Positions 22,801 to 53,529 of a stretch of DNA of 64,000 nucleotides are shown piece by piece (the first letter of the stretch is position 1; every line of letters starts with the position of its first letter). The translations under genes and the position numbers were made by a program. The stretch comes from Gyrodactylus bullatarudis. Taxonomy: Eukaryota; Platyhelminthes; Monogenea; Gyrodactylidea; Gyrodactylidae. The notes beneath the pieces were generated by a model. It was not told where the DNA came from and ran no database searches. It saw nothing but the letters and a program-made list of their open reading frames with translations. The DNA lies in NCBI GenBank assembly GCA_012064415.1, contig SSNU01000026.1:169117-233116 (forward strand), given 5' to 3'.

Positions 22801-25800
22801 ACTGAAAATACATTAGACTTGAATAAAATTTTCCAAAATTACTAAAAATCTGTATGATTAATTGAATCTTCAGGTATTTTGATATTATCCCACCAAATTT
22901 CGCTTCAAAATACCTTTTTATTCTCCTGGAATAAGATAAACAAAATTGTGAAAATTTTCAAATTTAAAACGTTTTTAATATTTTATTGAGTACTGTACTT
23001 TCAAAATTGAATTTGTAGTATTTCCCACGAAAAAGTTGCAAAAATGAATTAAATCCTATAAAAATTTCTTTTTTCAAAAGTTAAAAATGAAATTTCTTTA
23101 AATTTTCATGAATATTTCAATTTTGGGGTCATAAATCTAGAAATTTAAAATTTACCATCAATTCCTCGTAAAGATCACGAAAACTATAGGTTACGTTTTA
23201 GTGTAGGACCCATATTGATAAGTATAGTCGGCCAAAATTGGTCAAGTAAACCCGGGGTATTTTATAAAACTATGATAAACAATTTCAATTAGAATTTTTA
23301 ATAAACTATGTTCTATCGATAGTTATGAGTAGTTATTTAATTTTCAATTGAAAACAAGATGCTTTAGTTCAAAATTCATTAAACTTTTTCTTTGGTTAAG
23401 ACTTGAACTTACATTGAAAATATTTTGCTGAGAGAATTGAAAATACTCTAACAGATGCTCCAATTTGTTAAGGGATTTCTTAGAGATGTTCCTTCGGAAT
23501 TCCCTAATCAAATCAACTACGGATGGTATTCGTGAGATATTCAGCAGAGTATTCCGGATCATGTATCGGTCTTTATCAGATTTATCTCCTGAAAATTATG
23601 AAACTGTTTTATTTTTTTTTCAAAACAAAAAATACTTGTTTTAAATATGATTACATTTCATTAAATTATAGTTATTGTAGGATTATAAGTTGATTCATTA
23701 TTCAAGGTAGACTCTGATTCGTTAAATAAAAAATCTTGAATCAAATTTTCATTCAGTAATGAAAATTAGAATACCATAGGGAGGGGATTTATACTTTTTG
23801 GTTAGAATTATACAACATTTATAATACTTTCTTTACACAGAAGACAATGAAAATTGAAATACAGTGAATTTCAGTTTTTGATACATGATGAAGTAGGGAA
23901 TCTATGATTTTTACGAAAAACTCGATTTTATCATCAATTATTCGAATATGTTAAAGATTTTTTGGAATCTTACTCATGTTGCCTACTTTTACCAGTTGAA
24001 AAAAGAAATTCTGAAAAAAATTATTTTTATGAAAAAAATGGCCATTTTTCAAATTTCGATTTGGCGTCAAAATCTCATTTTTTTAAACTTTGAACTGAAA
24101 ATTTTTATTGATTTGAAAGTTGGAGGGTGATTAGAAGTTGACTTTTAGGATCACAATAATACAAGAAAGGCGAATATTTCTAAAAAAATTTAGAAAGATC
24201 CACCATTTTTGAGGGATTTTGAGTTCCATTGATTTTCAAGTAGTGAAAACGATCAAAAAATCGAAATTCAGCTCCCAAACGATAATGAGGTTATTCATCA
24301 GATCAGCTGAATTCATTCTTTTATCCTATCCTGATCTTGTAATAACTCTTTTGATCACCCTTCAACTTTCAAATCAATAAAAATTTTCAGTTCAAAGTTC
24401 AAAAAATTGGGATTTTGGCGCAAAATCAAAATTTGAAAAATGACCATAAATTTTTTCTTCAAATCATCAAAGTGGCCAGGATGAGTAGGATTCCAAAAAA
24501 TCTTTACATTCGAATTCTTGATGAAAAAATCGAGATTTCCGTAAAAATCATAGATTCCCTACTTCATATCTTTACTTATAACTTTATATGGAAAATGTAT
24601 CAAATTTTATTTTTCAAAAATGCTTCGAATTAATCAAAAATATTGGTTTGTTAGTGTTAAGGGAGACCCATCATGATAATTCTGATTAGTAAACTACACC
24701 TAGTTAATATGAAGATGGGGATTTATGAATTTTACAAAGTTCTTAATTTTTACATAGGGAAATCGAATTTGACTGAGGTATTTTGGAATCCGGAATATCT
24801 TACGCCAAATTCCCATTTCTGTTGATTTCTCGATCATTTTTACTGCTTGGTAATCAGTGAAATTTTAATGATCCAATGAGATTTTTAACCCATAAAGACC
24901 CAGAGAAATTTTTTTTCAAGGTACGTAGCTTTGAAGGCCAACTTTTTTATTTCAAGAGATGAATTCAAGGTAATCACAATTTCGAATTCTACGAGTATGG
25001 TTTCTCGATAACAGTTTCTTTCTTTCTACTCTTTATATATTCTGGGAAATTTTTATATTTTTTGCAAAACGAGTCATTCTAATCATAACTAATCAATTAA
25101 CTATTGCAGCCTTATAAGTCATAGTTCATTTGAAATAATATTACTTCTTCCTTTAGAAAAGTGGTCAATAGATTATTATCAATTTCTTTCTTAACCCTTT
25201 CAGGTCCATGGCCCATATGTGGGCCAAAATATTAAACCTAAAATTTTTTGTAGAAATAAAGATCCCATAAATAAAAGATACACACCATTAAATAACTTTT
25301 TTTATCAATTTTCCCGAAAAAAGTTGGACCAAAATTTATTTTATTAGAATTGAATAAATTTACCTTATTGATTAAAAAAATCCTGAAATTACTTGTGCGG
25401 TCGCTTGAAAGTAGATAGGGAAAATGTATTGAAAAGTGTCGAAAAAAATTTCTATTAAAAAGCTTTCAGATGGTTTTATTATTCATCTATAATTCATTCT
25501 GATTCCGAATATGTATTCAATGTTTTTGAAGTCATTAAATAGACTCGGACCTAAAAGAGTTAAGACAGAATTATAGCTTGAGGAAGTTACCTATCCCATT
25601 TATGACTCACTTGAAGGGTTGAATATGCCGTGCATTTTTTTAGTAGGCCTTATGATCTTGATTCCGAAATTCTATTTCTATTGAGAATTTCGTAAAAGTT
25701 ATAAATTCCCATCTTCTTCTTAATATTATCAACCAGGTTTAATTTAATAATGCTTGTGATTAAAAATCTATAGGTTGAATCAAAATCAAATCAAGTTACA

Positions 25801-28446
25801 TGTTATCAAATCCAGAAATCCTTACAAGTGCTTCTTACTCACGTGTGTCCAGTCTAACATTGAAAATGTGAAAGAGACATTAATTCTTGGGATTTATAGG
25901 GATAAACACTACACTATAGAAGCAAAAAATCTTTATTTTGTTAAATGCCAAGCGAATCGACTATAAATCTGATTGAAATTCAGTTAGATATTATGATTTT
26001 TCATCTCGAATTATTACATGTTTTAAAGGATGAAGCTCTGATCGGTTGTTTGTTTGTGAGAAAATCGGATTTCCTCAAACTATCATTTGAAAAGGGAATA
26101 ACTAGACTCTGTCAACAAAGGTCCGTCTCACTAAACTAATATGCATATACTTTGGTTGAAGACAAAACTTTACAAGGCTACCAAAAAGGTAATTCAAGTG
26201 AACATTTGACAATACAAAGTTTACTATGACTCAAAGATCAATTTTGGCTAAATAAGTTCTCTAAGATTAAGTATTTTTTCACGATAAATAATTACTTATA
26301 AGTCATTTGAAAATGAAAATTTCTGAGAATGCTTTGTATTTTTGACAAATATAGGTGAGAAATAAAAGAACTTGATCTGTATACAGTAATTTAGTTATTG
26401 CTAAAATTTTTTAGAAAATTATTTTTTTATTTTCTGCGTACCCTATTTAATAAATATTTTATACAGTATGAAAGACTAATATTAATCGACTCACTCTAGT
26501 TTATAGAATGATTCATCTTTCAGTCTAAGAATTACGACAGGTTCAAGAAATAAACTGAAAGGATTCGTCCAAAGTTTTGGTTCCATGCTCTTCTGCACTT
26601 TGAGGGGCGCTCGTGATTTGAAAAATTTCTTTGAACTAAACTTTGCAGTCTCTTTCAAAGGCAATTGAGTGGAACCTTGATCATCAGACGAAGATAGGAT
26701 GGAATATTTTCTTTGTAAATCCAACCTGAAAGACCATTTCGAATGGGGAACATTGTCAGAGGTAAGGTCAGATTTGATCAATTTTGATAACTCATCCGAT
26801 TCTATGACGTTTTCTGGTAGTCTTTTGATCATTTCAATCTAAATCGAGTTAATTCAAATTTTAAAATCAAATACTCTTTGGTTTCTTATTGGTCTATTCA
26901 TTGATAACCAATAAAATTAAAGTTTACTGGCTGTTCGACCGATAAGAGTTTTTGGACAATTTTTTGATTATGAGTCATCAAAATTAAGACCTAATTTAAA
27001 ATAGGCCCTAAAACAAAATTTAGGCCCTCATACATTTCAAACCAAGCGAGTAATCAAAAAATTGAATTTCATTCATCTGGATAGAAATGAAAATAGACCT
27101 CAAACAGCCAAAAGGACTTTAAGAACTTTTTGATGCCCTAGTCATAATCTATGACTGATAAACTATGAGTTAAAGGAGAGAAGTTGTCTGAAGTCATCGA
27201 GAGCAGAATTTTACCCATCAACTACAATTACAATATCAATCTCTTATAACTTTTATAGGGCAACCAAATACCTTCTTTGTCCATAGATTAATACAGGTCT
27301 AATATGTAAAAGTAAAAAAGAGAACTATTCTTGATGCATTTCATTTTCTATACAGTTGAAAATTTGTCTTTTATTTAGAACTTTTAGAACAGAGTTGAAA
27401 CGATTAAAACTCACAAAAATATTCAAAGACGATGATGTGATCAGTGAATAATCCAATTTTTCTCTGTAATCATAATCGATACTTTCGGATGATTCAATAG
27501 CTACTTGCAAATCCAATAGATTTTCAATTACTGTGTTGACACACGGCTGGAATTCTTCCATGCCTTCATCTTGATTTATTATCCTGGTGATTTTTAATGA
27601 AATCTTTTCCATAATTTCAATCATTTCCTCGGTCATAACCAAATCTCTACTGATTTGGAAGATTTCCGGAAATTGCATCGGGAACAGGAGAAAATAATTG
27701 AATAAAAATCTCTTCATCAAATCCTGAGATTTATCATACACCATTTTCGATAATTTGATTAGACTAACGGGCAAATATCTGATGTTTATTTGACAAGATA
27801 TGATGAACGAATTGATTATTTCATTGATAATTTCCTCATTCTCCATAATGCCTTGGCCACCTTTCATTATTATCGAGTGAAAAAATTTGTCATAAATTAA
27901 ATTGAGGACTATTCTTATTTCCAAAGATTCTTGTGAGAGAAATAACGAGAAATATTTGATAACAACATCATTTCCATTATAATGAAATTTCAGAATCTGC
28001 TCCAGTATTTTGTAGACATTTGTTTTATCTTCATTTACGTCATAAACAGAAGTCAATATGAAATAGATTAAATGAACCAAGACTTTTTCATCTTTAGAAT
28101 AATGCTTGATCATATTGGCAAGAAGCATATAATCCTTCCTAACTACAGTAATAAGATGACAATAGACTTCGGCATTTGGTTCACCTAGATATTTATGATC
28201 GAAAAATCTGGTTTCGTTAAGAAACAAAAGTTCAGAGACTAGATTACTGCATTCAAGAGATTTGAAACATTTAATTTGGGCAATAACATTTTTCATTGCA
28301 TTAAGAACCCATCTCTGTCTGGAAATTTCGAGATATTTTTCTCTCAACCCAACAAAAAGTTTTTTATTACTATTCTTTTCGGATTCGGTGCAGGTATAGA
28401 GACTGTTAAATTCTTCAATCAAGCCTAATAGTTCTTCCAAACTCAT
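19825..28446 (-). CDS. GAPVD1: RasGAP and VPS9 domain protein, GAPVD1/RME-6-like Rab5 GEF
   Basis: Endocytic regulator with an N-terminal RasGAP-like domain and a C-terminal VPS9 domain that exchanges GDP on Rab5. Exons found: 28446-27415 (RasGAP-like helices), 26838-26495, 23588-23413, 22327-21818, 20458-20325, 20291-20159, 20116-19985 and 19956-19825. The last four are joined by introns of 33, 42 and 28 nt. The helical bundle before VPS9 (IKARDRIFHEQLERIKDTIS) and VPS9 itself (REDKMEVLKQVIQVICETLE, ADVQIPCIIYVVAK) align in order with GAPVD1, ending TNPSNILANLKYLEFPSWSG and a TGA. About 860 codons are accounted for; vertebrate GAPVD1 is longer, mainly in its disordered middle. The 26495 donor (phase 2) does not match the 23588 acceptor (needs phase 1), so at least one exon between them is unseen. 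The intervening introns are packed with repeats. Confidence 0.85.
20700..21250. repeat. Repeat family B copy, inverted relative to 3410-3900
   Basis: Holds GAAATCTGATTGGTTTAATG, CACAAGGTTTTAAGTATCTT, ATGAAAAATCTCACGCCAGA and the end AGCTAGCAAGCGAACAACGT followed by ATAGTCAATCTATGCCGAAC. It lies in an intron of the GAPVD1-like gene. Confidence 0.6.
22600..23345. repeat. Diverged direct duplication inside an intron
   Basis: About 220 bp at 22600-22820 (AAAGATTACGAAAACTAAAA, TTAGTGTGGAATCC, TTTTAATAAATTATGTT) recurs in the same order at 23122-23345 (AAAGATCACGAAAACTATAG, TTAGTGTAGGACCC, TTTTAATAAACTATGTT). Offset is about 520 bp. Confidence 0.65.
23885..24570. repeat. Large foldback copy of MITE family A
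   Basis: GATGAAGTAGGGAATCTATG at the left is inverted as CATAGATTCCCTACTTCATA at the right. The whole 680-bp segment is close to self-complementary, with arms carrying TTTGAAAGTTGGAGGGTGAT on one side and its complement on the other. It lies in an intron of the GAPVD1-like gene. Confidence 0.85.
24700..25724. repeat. MITE family A copy with a nested insertion
   Basis: Left end CTAGTTAATATGAAGATGGG at 24700 and right end TAAATTCCCATCTTC near 25703. The element is longer than its siblings because another small element (25195-25559) sits inside it. Confidence 0.7.
25195..25559. mobile_element. piggyBac-type MITE with TTAA duplication
   Basis: TTAA (25191-25194) followed by CCCTTTCAGGTCC, and GGACCTAAAAGAG followed by TTAA (25560-25563). 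The inverted ends and TTAA target duplication are the piggyBac pattern. About 365 bp, non-coding. Confidence 0.75.
25775..26139 (+). CDS. Possible nested unrecognised ORF pair inside a GAPVD1-like intron
   Basis: Two adjacent plus-strand open frames, 25775-25966 (HVIKSRNPYKCFLLTCVQSN, TLILGIYRDKHYTIEAKNLY) and 25945-26139 (DIMIFHLELLHVLKDEALIG). They can be joined in frame by removing a 44-nt GT-AG segment (25942-25985), leaving no stop until TAA. Composition is protein-like, but there is no recognised motif and no clear ATG start. They lie antisense within the intron between 26495 and 23588, next to a MITE. Could be a decayed element ORF. Confidence 0.2.
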
Positions 28447-28617
28447 TTTTGTTAAAACTAATTCGAAAAATTGCCTAACATAAAACAATTTTTTTCAAAA
28501 TCAACATTTCATCTAAACATAAATGGATTTTTGGCGGATGCATTAATTAATTTTTATAAACTACAAATTTTTTACAATTTTCTAATCCTTCAAATGGATA
28601 TTCCATAATACACAATC
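28447..28617. promoter_or_regulatory. Divergent promoter region, GAPVD1-like / TNIK-like
   Basis: 171 bp of AT-rich sequence separates the start codons of two long divergent genes and must hold both promoters. No specific factor site was recognised. Confidence 0.4.
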
Positions 28618-48384
<19,767 letters not shown>

Positions 48385-48414
48385 TTATAAAAATCTTGAA
48401 AAATATCCTCGAGA

Positions 48415-48420
48415 AATAAA
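48415..48420 (+). promoter_or_regulatory. Poly(A) signal AATAAA, TNIK-like gene
   Basis: AATAAA 30 bp after the TGA stop of the CNH-domain exon, a plausible distance for cleavage and polyadenylation. Confidence 0.5.
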
Positions 48421-49307
48421 ATTCCTTTTTTGATTTTGCTCAATAAATTTTTTATAAAAAAATTCACTCTTCTCATTTCGTAAATGTTATCGATCATAAT
48501 GATTAATTAATAAAAGAATAAATTACTCATAATAATTTATATCAAAAAATCTTGTTGTGTAGTCTCTGGAGGAGAATTTAAAATATCCCACGAGAGATGA
48601 GGACAGTGTCATTATCAAATTACTCATCAGTATTGAGAAAAAAAATTGAATCAAAATTTAAATATCGCATAATCGAAAAATATGGAAGCCTTGTAATGCA
48701 TACAGAGATTAAGTTTCCTTGAGCTATACTTTTTATACCGTCATTCATGCTGATCAATTACATTAAAGTAGAAATGAATCATGCACTTTATTCAATCAAG
48801 AATATTTCTCAAAATACAAACTCTGTAAAGATTTACTGAATCCTTTTTCATTTTCTTCGTGCTTATTTTATCCTTATACAATTCGTGATTTAATTCTAAA
48901 CTTTAACCTATGTAACATAGGCGGCCTATAATAGGCCATATCGGCACATGGGGGGACTTATCATATTTTTATCACCAAATTTGCATGAGATCAATGATAC
49001 TGAATCAGTATCAGAAGAACTTCATCATTTACAGATGATTCAGAAATTCTGAATCAGAATTTCCAGGTTATTAATAATAGTTAATTGCTATTTTTGAAAT
49101 TAAATTTAGCTAAAAATTGCTATTTTTCAGGATAAGAATGCTATTTATTGTGAAATTTTTGCTATTTTCTGACTGCCCTAGTTATTATATTAATTTAAAC
49201 AAAATAAATTATCTTTTTTATTAGACTAATTATTCAATAAATAATTATTTTTAAAAAATATATTAATTTAATAATCAAAAATTTGTTTAAATTCATATAA
49301 TTTTCAA
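48421..49307. other. Intergenic between the kinase gene and the NCBP2AS2-like gene
   Basis: AT-rich. Two adjacent short palindromes, CTATGTAACATAG and GGCCTATAATAGGCC, occur near 48907-48937, and the word TGCTATTTTT recurs several times at 49085-49180. No exon seen. Confidence 0.4.
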
Positions 49308-49590
49308 ATGTGGAGATTGATTATGTAAGTTTTGTGCTTTTTTTCATTTGGTTTTAGTACTTATCTCAATAACCCTGATATAACTCGTAAAGTAATTGAT
49401 TCTTTGACTGTTTAAGCTTGCTGACAGTCTTTTTATACGTCAAGCAGCCAAGAATACAGTTAGATTGTTTCTGATAGCCAAGTTAAAATGTGAGTACTAT
49501 ATTTTTCTCATGATCATTTCAGTCAAGAATAACAGATTCATCAAGGATGTTACGAGAGCCTTTGAAGATGGCAAAAAGACTGTCAAATAG
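49308..49590 (+). CDS. Small NCBP2AS2-like protein in four micro-exons
   Basis: Exons 49308-49324 (17 nt), 49358-49391 (34 nt), 49417-49489 (73 nt) and 49523-49590 (68 nt) are separated by GT-AG introns of 33, 25 and 33 nt. They join to 63 codons plus TAG in one frame. The protein starts MWRLIITYLNNPDITRKLAD and continues SLFIRQAAKNTVRLFLIAKL. This resembles the conserved core of the NCBP2AS2 family in animals: an LL-x-xP-x-hh-xxLsxS-x-hRxAA pattern followed by a short charged helix with RAFEDGKK. Vertebrate members are about 99 residues, so this one is short. Their function is poorly known. The exon structure follows directly from the sequence; the family assignment rests on pattern memory and is moderate. 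An AATAAA lies at 49622-49627. Confidence 0.6.
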
Positions 49591-49722
49591 TTTGATAGTT
49601 TATCCTTCTTCTAGATTTCTTAATAAATTATTTTCTCTCTAAATCTGATTCGTTGTATTATGATCCAATCATTTTTATTCGACCATGAGAAATATCTAAT
49701 GTAACTTGGCTAATTTCATAAA

Positions 49723-51430
49723 ATGAAAAATTCCCTTATTATCAGTATCCTCTCGCTTTTTTTATTCTATTCAAATGCAATTCTAGCTAATGGTAAGATC
49801 CAATTGCCTAATTGCCCTGTCCAGATTTATGGAAAGAGACCCGCGATGAGGAGAAACTATTTCAGTATCTTTTCAATCATAAGAAAATAAATCCCTTCAA
49901 TAGGCCGGTAAAGTACTCGAATCAAAGAATCAATGTGACACTTGATTTGTCTCTGATACAAATTGTCTCCTTCGATGAAAAGGCTCAACTCATGAAAATT
50001 AATGTCTGGATTACCATGGTAACTCAAATTTTACAAGTAATAAACTGTAGAATTGGTATGATTTCCAATGTACATGGTCCCCGGATGAATTTGGAGGCCT
50101 GGAAGAGATCACGGTCAGTCCGAATACCATTTGGAAACCAGACATTGTCCTATTCAACAAGTTGGTTCTATAAAAACCTAATTGACTACTAATAATAATA
50201 ATAGTGCCGATGGAAACTATGAATTCGACTGGATGCCGGATATTGTTGTCAAGTTTGATGGGAAGATCAAATGGATTCCGCCAACCATTTACATTTCAAC
50301 ATGTCGAATTGACATTGAATATTTCCCCTTTGACCAGCAGTATTGTGACATCCAAATGGGTAGCTGGTCCTATGACAGCGATGAAGTAATTTTCCAAGTA
50401 ATTCATCTCTCCCTAGCTACTAATCCTGAATGAAAATTCCTCCAGAAGATTTATCACAACTGATTTGTTTAAGCCTAGTGGGGGCTGGGAACTACTCAAT
50501 AGTCCATCACAGCCATTTATTCAAGAGTCAGCTGGCCTGAATTCATTTCTGTTTCAAACAGATTCTGACAACTGTAAACTCGGTAATGCCTCGCTAGTAC
50601 CAGAGAAGAATTCCGTCATCATTCATACTGTTGTCATGAGAAGGAAACCATTGTTCTACGTTGTTAATCTAATAATTCCCTGCGTTCTAATTGGATTTCT
50701 CAGTGTTTTGGTATTCTATCTACAGCCCGAGGCAGGGGAAAAGGTCACCCTTTCGATAAGCATCTTCCTGGCATTGGTAGTTTTCATGTTGCTAGTGAGT
50801 AAGATATTACCTGCCTCATCGGCCACGATTCCCTTGATTTCCAAATACCTCCTTTTCACTCTGGTGATGAACTTTATTGCAATAATCCTAACTGTAGTCA
50901 CAATAAACTTGAATAAGAGAAGTCTAAAGTCCCATGGACCTGTGAACGATTGGATTAGGACTCTGATCAAATTGACAGAAGAAGAAGATGATAATGATCA
51001 AGTTCCGATGAATAACGAGGCAACATCAATTATAATTGAAGATGACTTTGAGTCAAAATCTATCGAGCTAAGCTCATTCTCTTCTAGTCATGATGATGAG
51101 ATTCGTTCAATGGTTATAAAAAATCAGTGTACGAATAGCATTGATTCGTCTTCGAGAAAGAAAACCTTGTACGATAAAGATCGCAAGGAATTATCGTTTA
51201 TTGTCAAAAGTGTTAGGAAATCAATGCGAACAATTAACTTTATTGCAAATCATATAAGAGAAAACGACAAGAAAGAGAATATCTCCAATCAATGGAAGAA
51301 ATTCGCCACGGTGATCGAAAGGATCCAATTAATTATATTTTCAGTTGTTACTGTTCTTGGAACTTTTATGTTACTCTATCAGAATAGAAAAATTGATCTG
51401 GAATCTGACGCTCAAATCGCAAATATGTGA
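49723..51430 (+). CDS. Nicotinic acetylcholine receptor-like Cys-loop channel subunit (non-alpha type)
   Basis: Five exons: 49723-49792, 49825-50018, 50051-50160, 50205-50385 and 50417-51430, joined in one frame to 522 residues across introns of 32, 32, 44 and 31 nt. Exon 1 is a signal peptide (MKNSLIISILSLFLF). The extracellular domain has WKPDIVLFNNADGNYE and the 13-residue Cys-loop CRIDIEYFPFDQQYC, followed by GSWSYD. Then come M1 (KPLFYVVNLIIPCVLIGFLS), M2 (EKVTLSISIFLALVVFMLL), M3, a long Ser/Asp-rich intracellular loop (about residues 310-450) and M4 near the C-terminus. The GEK before M2 is typical of cation-selective subunits. There is no vicinal Cys pair in loop C (DSDNCKLGN), so it is not an alpha subunit by the usual rule. 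The outer end of M2 reads SKILP where most nicotinic subunits have SEIIP. The agonist cannot be told from sequence. Confidence 0.92.
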
Positions 51431-51441
51431 TAAAAATATTG

Positions 51442-51447
51442 AATAAA
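51442..51447 (+). promoter_or_regulatory. Poly(A) signal AATAAA, receptor gene
   Basis: AATAAA 11 bp after the TGA of the Cys-loop receptor gene. Confidence 0.5.
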
Positions 51448-51712
51448 TATTATTTATTAAATAATTTCATTCCTAATCTTGAATTGAAAATTATTTCGTT
51501 GAATCGGCAAATTAAGTTGAACTGTAATCAAAAATACTAATTTATTTTAGAAATTAACTTGAAATACCATTAATATTTTAGGTTAAACAAGTTCAATATT
51601 TCTTGGATTAAAAGCTCGTTTTAATAAACTAATTTCAAATAATTTTCTTTTGGGACTCTTTTGAATTATAAAATATTCCTTAAATTAAGAACCACAATTT
51701 TGTTCATTGAAT

Positions 51713-53391
51713 ATGGATATTGATGACTTCATTGATGAGTGCCTTTTGGAACACAACAATAAGAGAAAATTACACAAAGTTGAACCCCTCAAACATTGTC
51801 GCGCTCTAGATAATACGGCGCAAGAGTGGGCAAATTATCTTGTTTTAAAAGATTCCTTGCAAAATAGTGCTCTCTCGAATCGTGGAGAAATTGGTGAGAG
51901 TATTAGTATGAGAAACAGTACTGGCCCAAATGTTGATATAAAAGGATATGAAGTCACCCTCCAGTGGTACAGTGACATCAAAAATTACGATTTTCAAACT
52001 GGCAAAGGTCCAGCTGGTAATTTCACTCAACTTGTATGGGCTAGCACAAAAGAGGTTGGCTTTGGTAAAGCAAAAGTTGGAAACAAGTGTATTGTAGTTG
52101 CACATTATCGTCCTGCTGGTAACATTCGCGGTCGCTATTTAGAGAATGTATTCCCATCTGAATCTTATTCTTATGAGAATATCAACAGTCAGGATTCTAG
52201 ATCTGAATCTCAACTTTTAAACGATATTAATAAAGAAGTAAGAGTTTTTGAGCCAACTTTCCCCCATTAAGGTTGATGATTTGAAGAAAACATCATACTC
52301 TCGTAACGGAAGTGTCTCGTTTGAGAATCAGGAAAAGATTGACTCTGATGATGAAGATTTGGATTATTCAATTTCGGATAAAGACAACTTGCGTTCATTT
52401 GTCGGACAAATAATCAAGGGTCACAATGTGCTTAGAAAGAAGCATGACAGCCAGAAATTAAAGCATAGCAGGGTAATTCTCTCTTTCTTACAGATTTAAC
52501 TTTTGAATTTCTATTAGAAACTAAGTGAATTAGCTCAACAATGGGCCGATAAATTAATCAATGAAAGTGTTCTTTCCAACTCTGGATTTGTCTATAATGG
52601 CTGGCGTCTTGGAGAAAATATCATTAGTCGTTGGTCAAACACAGTTACTGATTTAACTGGCAAGTTTTTTTTCACGAAGAATTAATATTCGATAAATCTA
52701 GTTTAGTGTGTTCCACTTTAACAGAAATAAAAACAGAAAAAAGACCTTTTCCAGTTATTCCTTTCAGCTTAACGACTATTTACTCAGTTTAATGTACACT
52801 TTAGTTATTTAAAATAGTTCTACATCTGGTTGAATGCACCGAAACTTCAGTTTTATATATCCTCTCATTGATTTTCATGAATATTTTCTTCCACAGCTCA
52901 AGATATCCTTGATCAGTGGTACTCAGAGAATTCAAAGTTCAAATACGAAACTGAACCAGAATCTATTCAAGGTATTGGTGAGTATTCCTTGTTTCTTGCC
53001 TTTAAATTAGTCAAGATTCCTTAGTAGAATTTCATTGAAAATTATCACCAAAAGTAAAAACAAAATAGGCTTAATTGTATGTTCTCAAAGTAAAGTTTTA
53101 TTTACTACAGGAAACTTTACGCAAATGATTTGGAAAAGTACAAGGCTAATCGGCGTTGGTCGTGCTGTCCAAGTTTCCGGTATAACTGGCATCCAAAAGT
53201 CTGAAAATTCAGATAACCCAAACGACAGGGAGTATCTGAAGAATGTTCACTCATCTAGGACAATTGTGGTCTGCTTTTATTATCCCCCGGGTAATGTCGC
53301 CTCATCATTCCTTGAGAATATTTCAATGCCTGATAATGGCCAGGTTATTGAGCCAAACTTTAGACGTGAGCATGAGAAGAAAGCCTACTAA
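51713..53391 (+). CDS. Tandem CAP-domain protein, GAPR-1/GLIPR2-like
   Basis: Five exons: 51713-52237, 52272-52472, 52518-52659, 52897-52977 and 53111-53391, all in phase. Introns are 34, 45, 237 (GC-AG, donor GCAAGT) and 133 nt. The first CAP domain is in exon 1: LLEHNNKRKLHKVEPL, AQEWANYL, GEIGESIS, GNFTQLVWASTKEVGFGKA and VVAHYRPAGNIRGRYLENV. The second spans exons 2-5: IKGHNVLRKKHDSQKLKHS, AQQWADKLI, LGENIIS, GNFTQMIWKSTRLIGVGRA and VVCFYYPPGNV. There is no signal peptide, as in Golgi-associated GAPR-1, so it is probably not secreted. Retaining the 34-nt first intron gives a one-domain protein ending VRVFEPTFPH. Two separate genes are less likely, because the second half has no ATG of its own near its start. 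Confidence 0.88.
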
Positions 53392-53529
53392 TTCATCACT
53401 TGCTTTATTATTGAAGCTTAATAATTTACAATAATATCAAAGACACACACATGTATTACACAACAGTTCAATCAAGTTTAACAATAATTCAGAATGTAAA
53501 TAATCTCAGGTAGATTACCTCTCATCATG

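Noticed and set aside
24415..24633. 72-codon plus ORF
   Set aside because: Falls in the right arm of a foldback element; no splice context.
49426..49585. GACAGTCTTTTT ... AAAAAGACTGTC as inverted ends of a small transposon
   Set aside because: Both lie within coding exons of the NCBP2AS2-like gene, and no target duplication flanks them. Probably chance.
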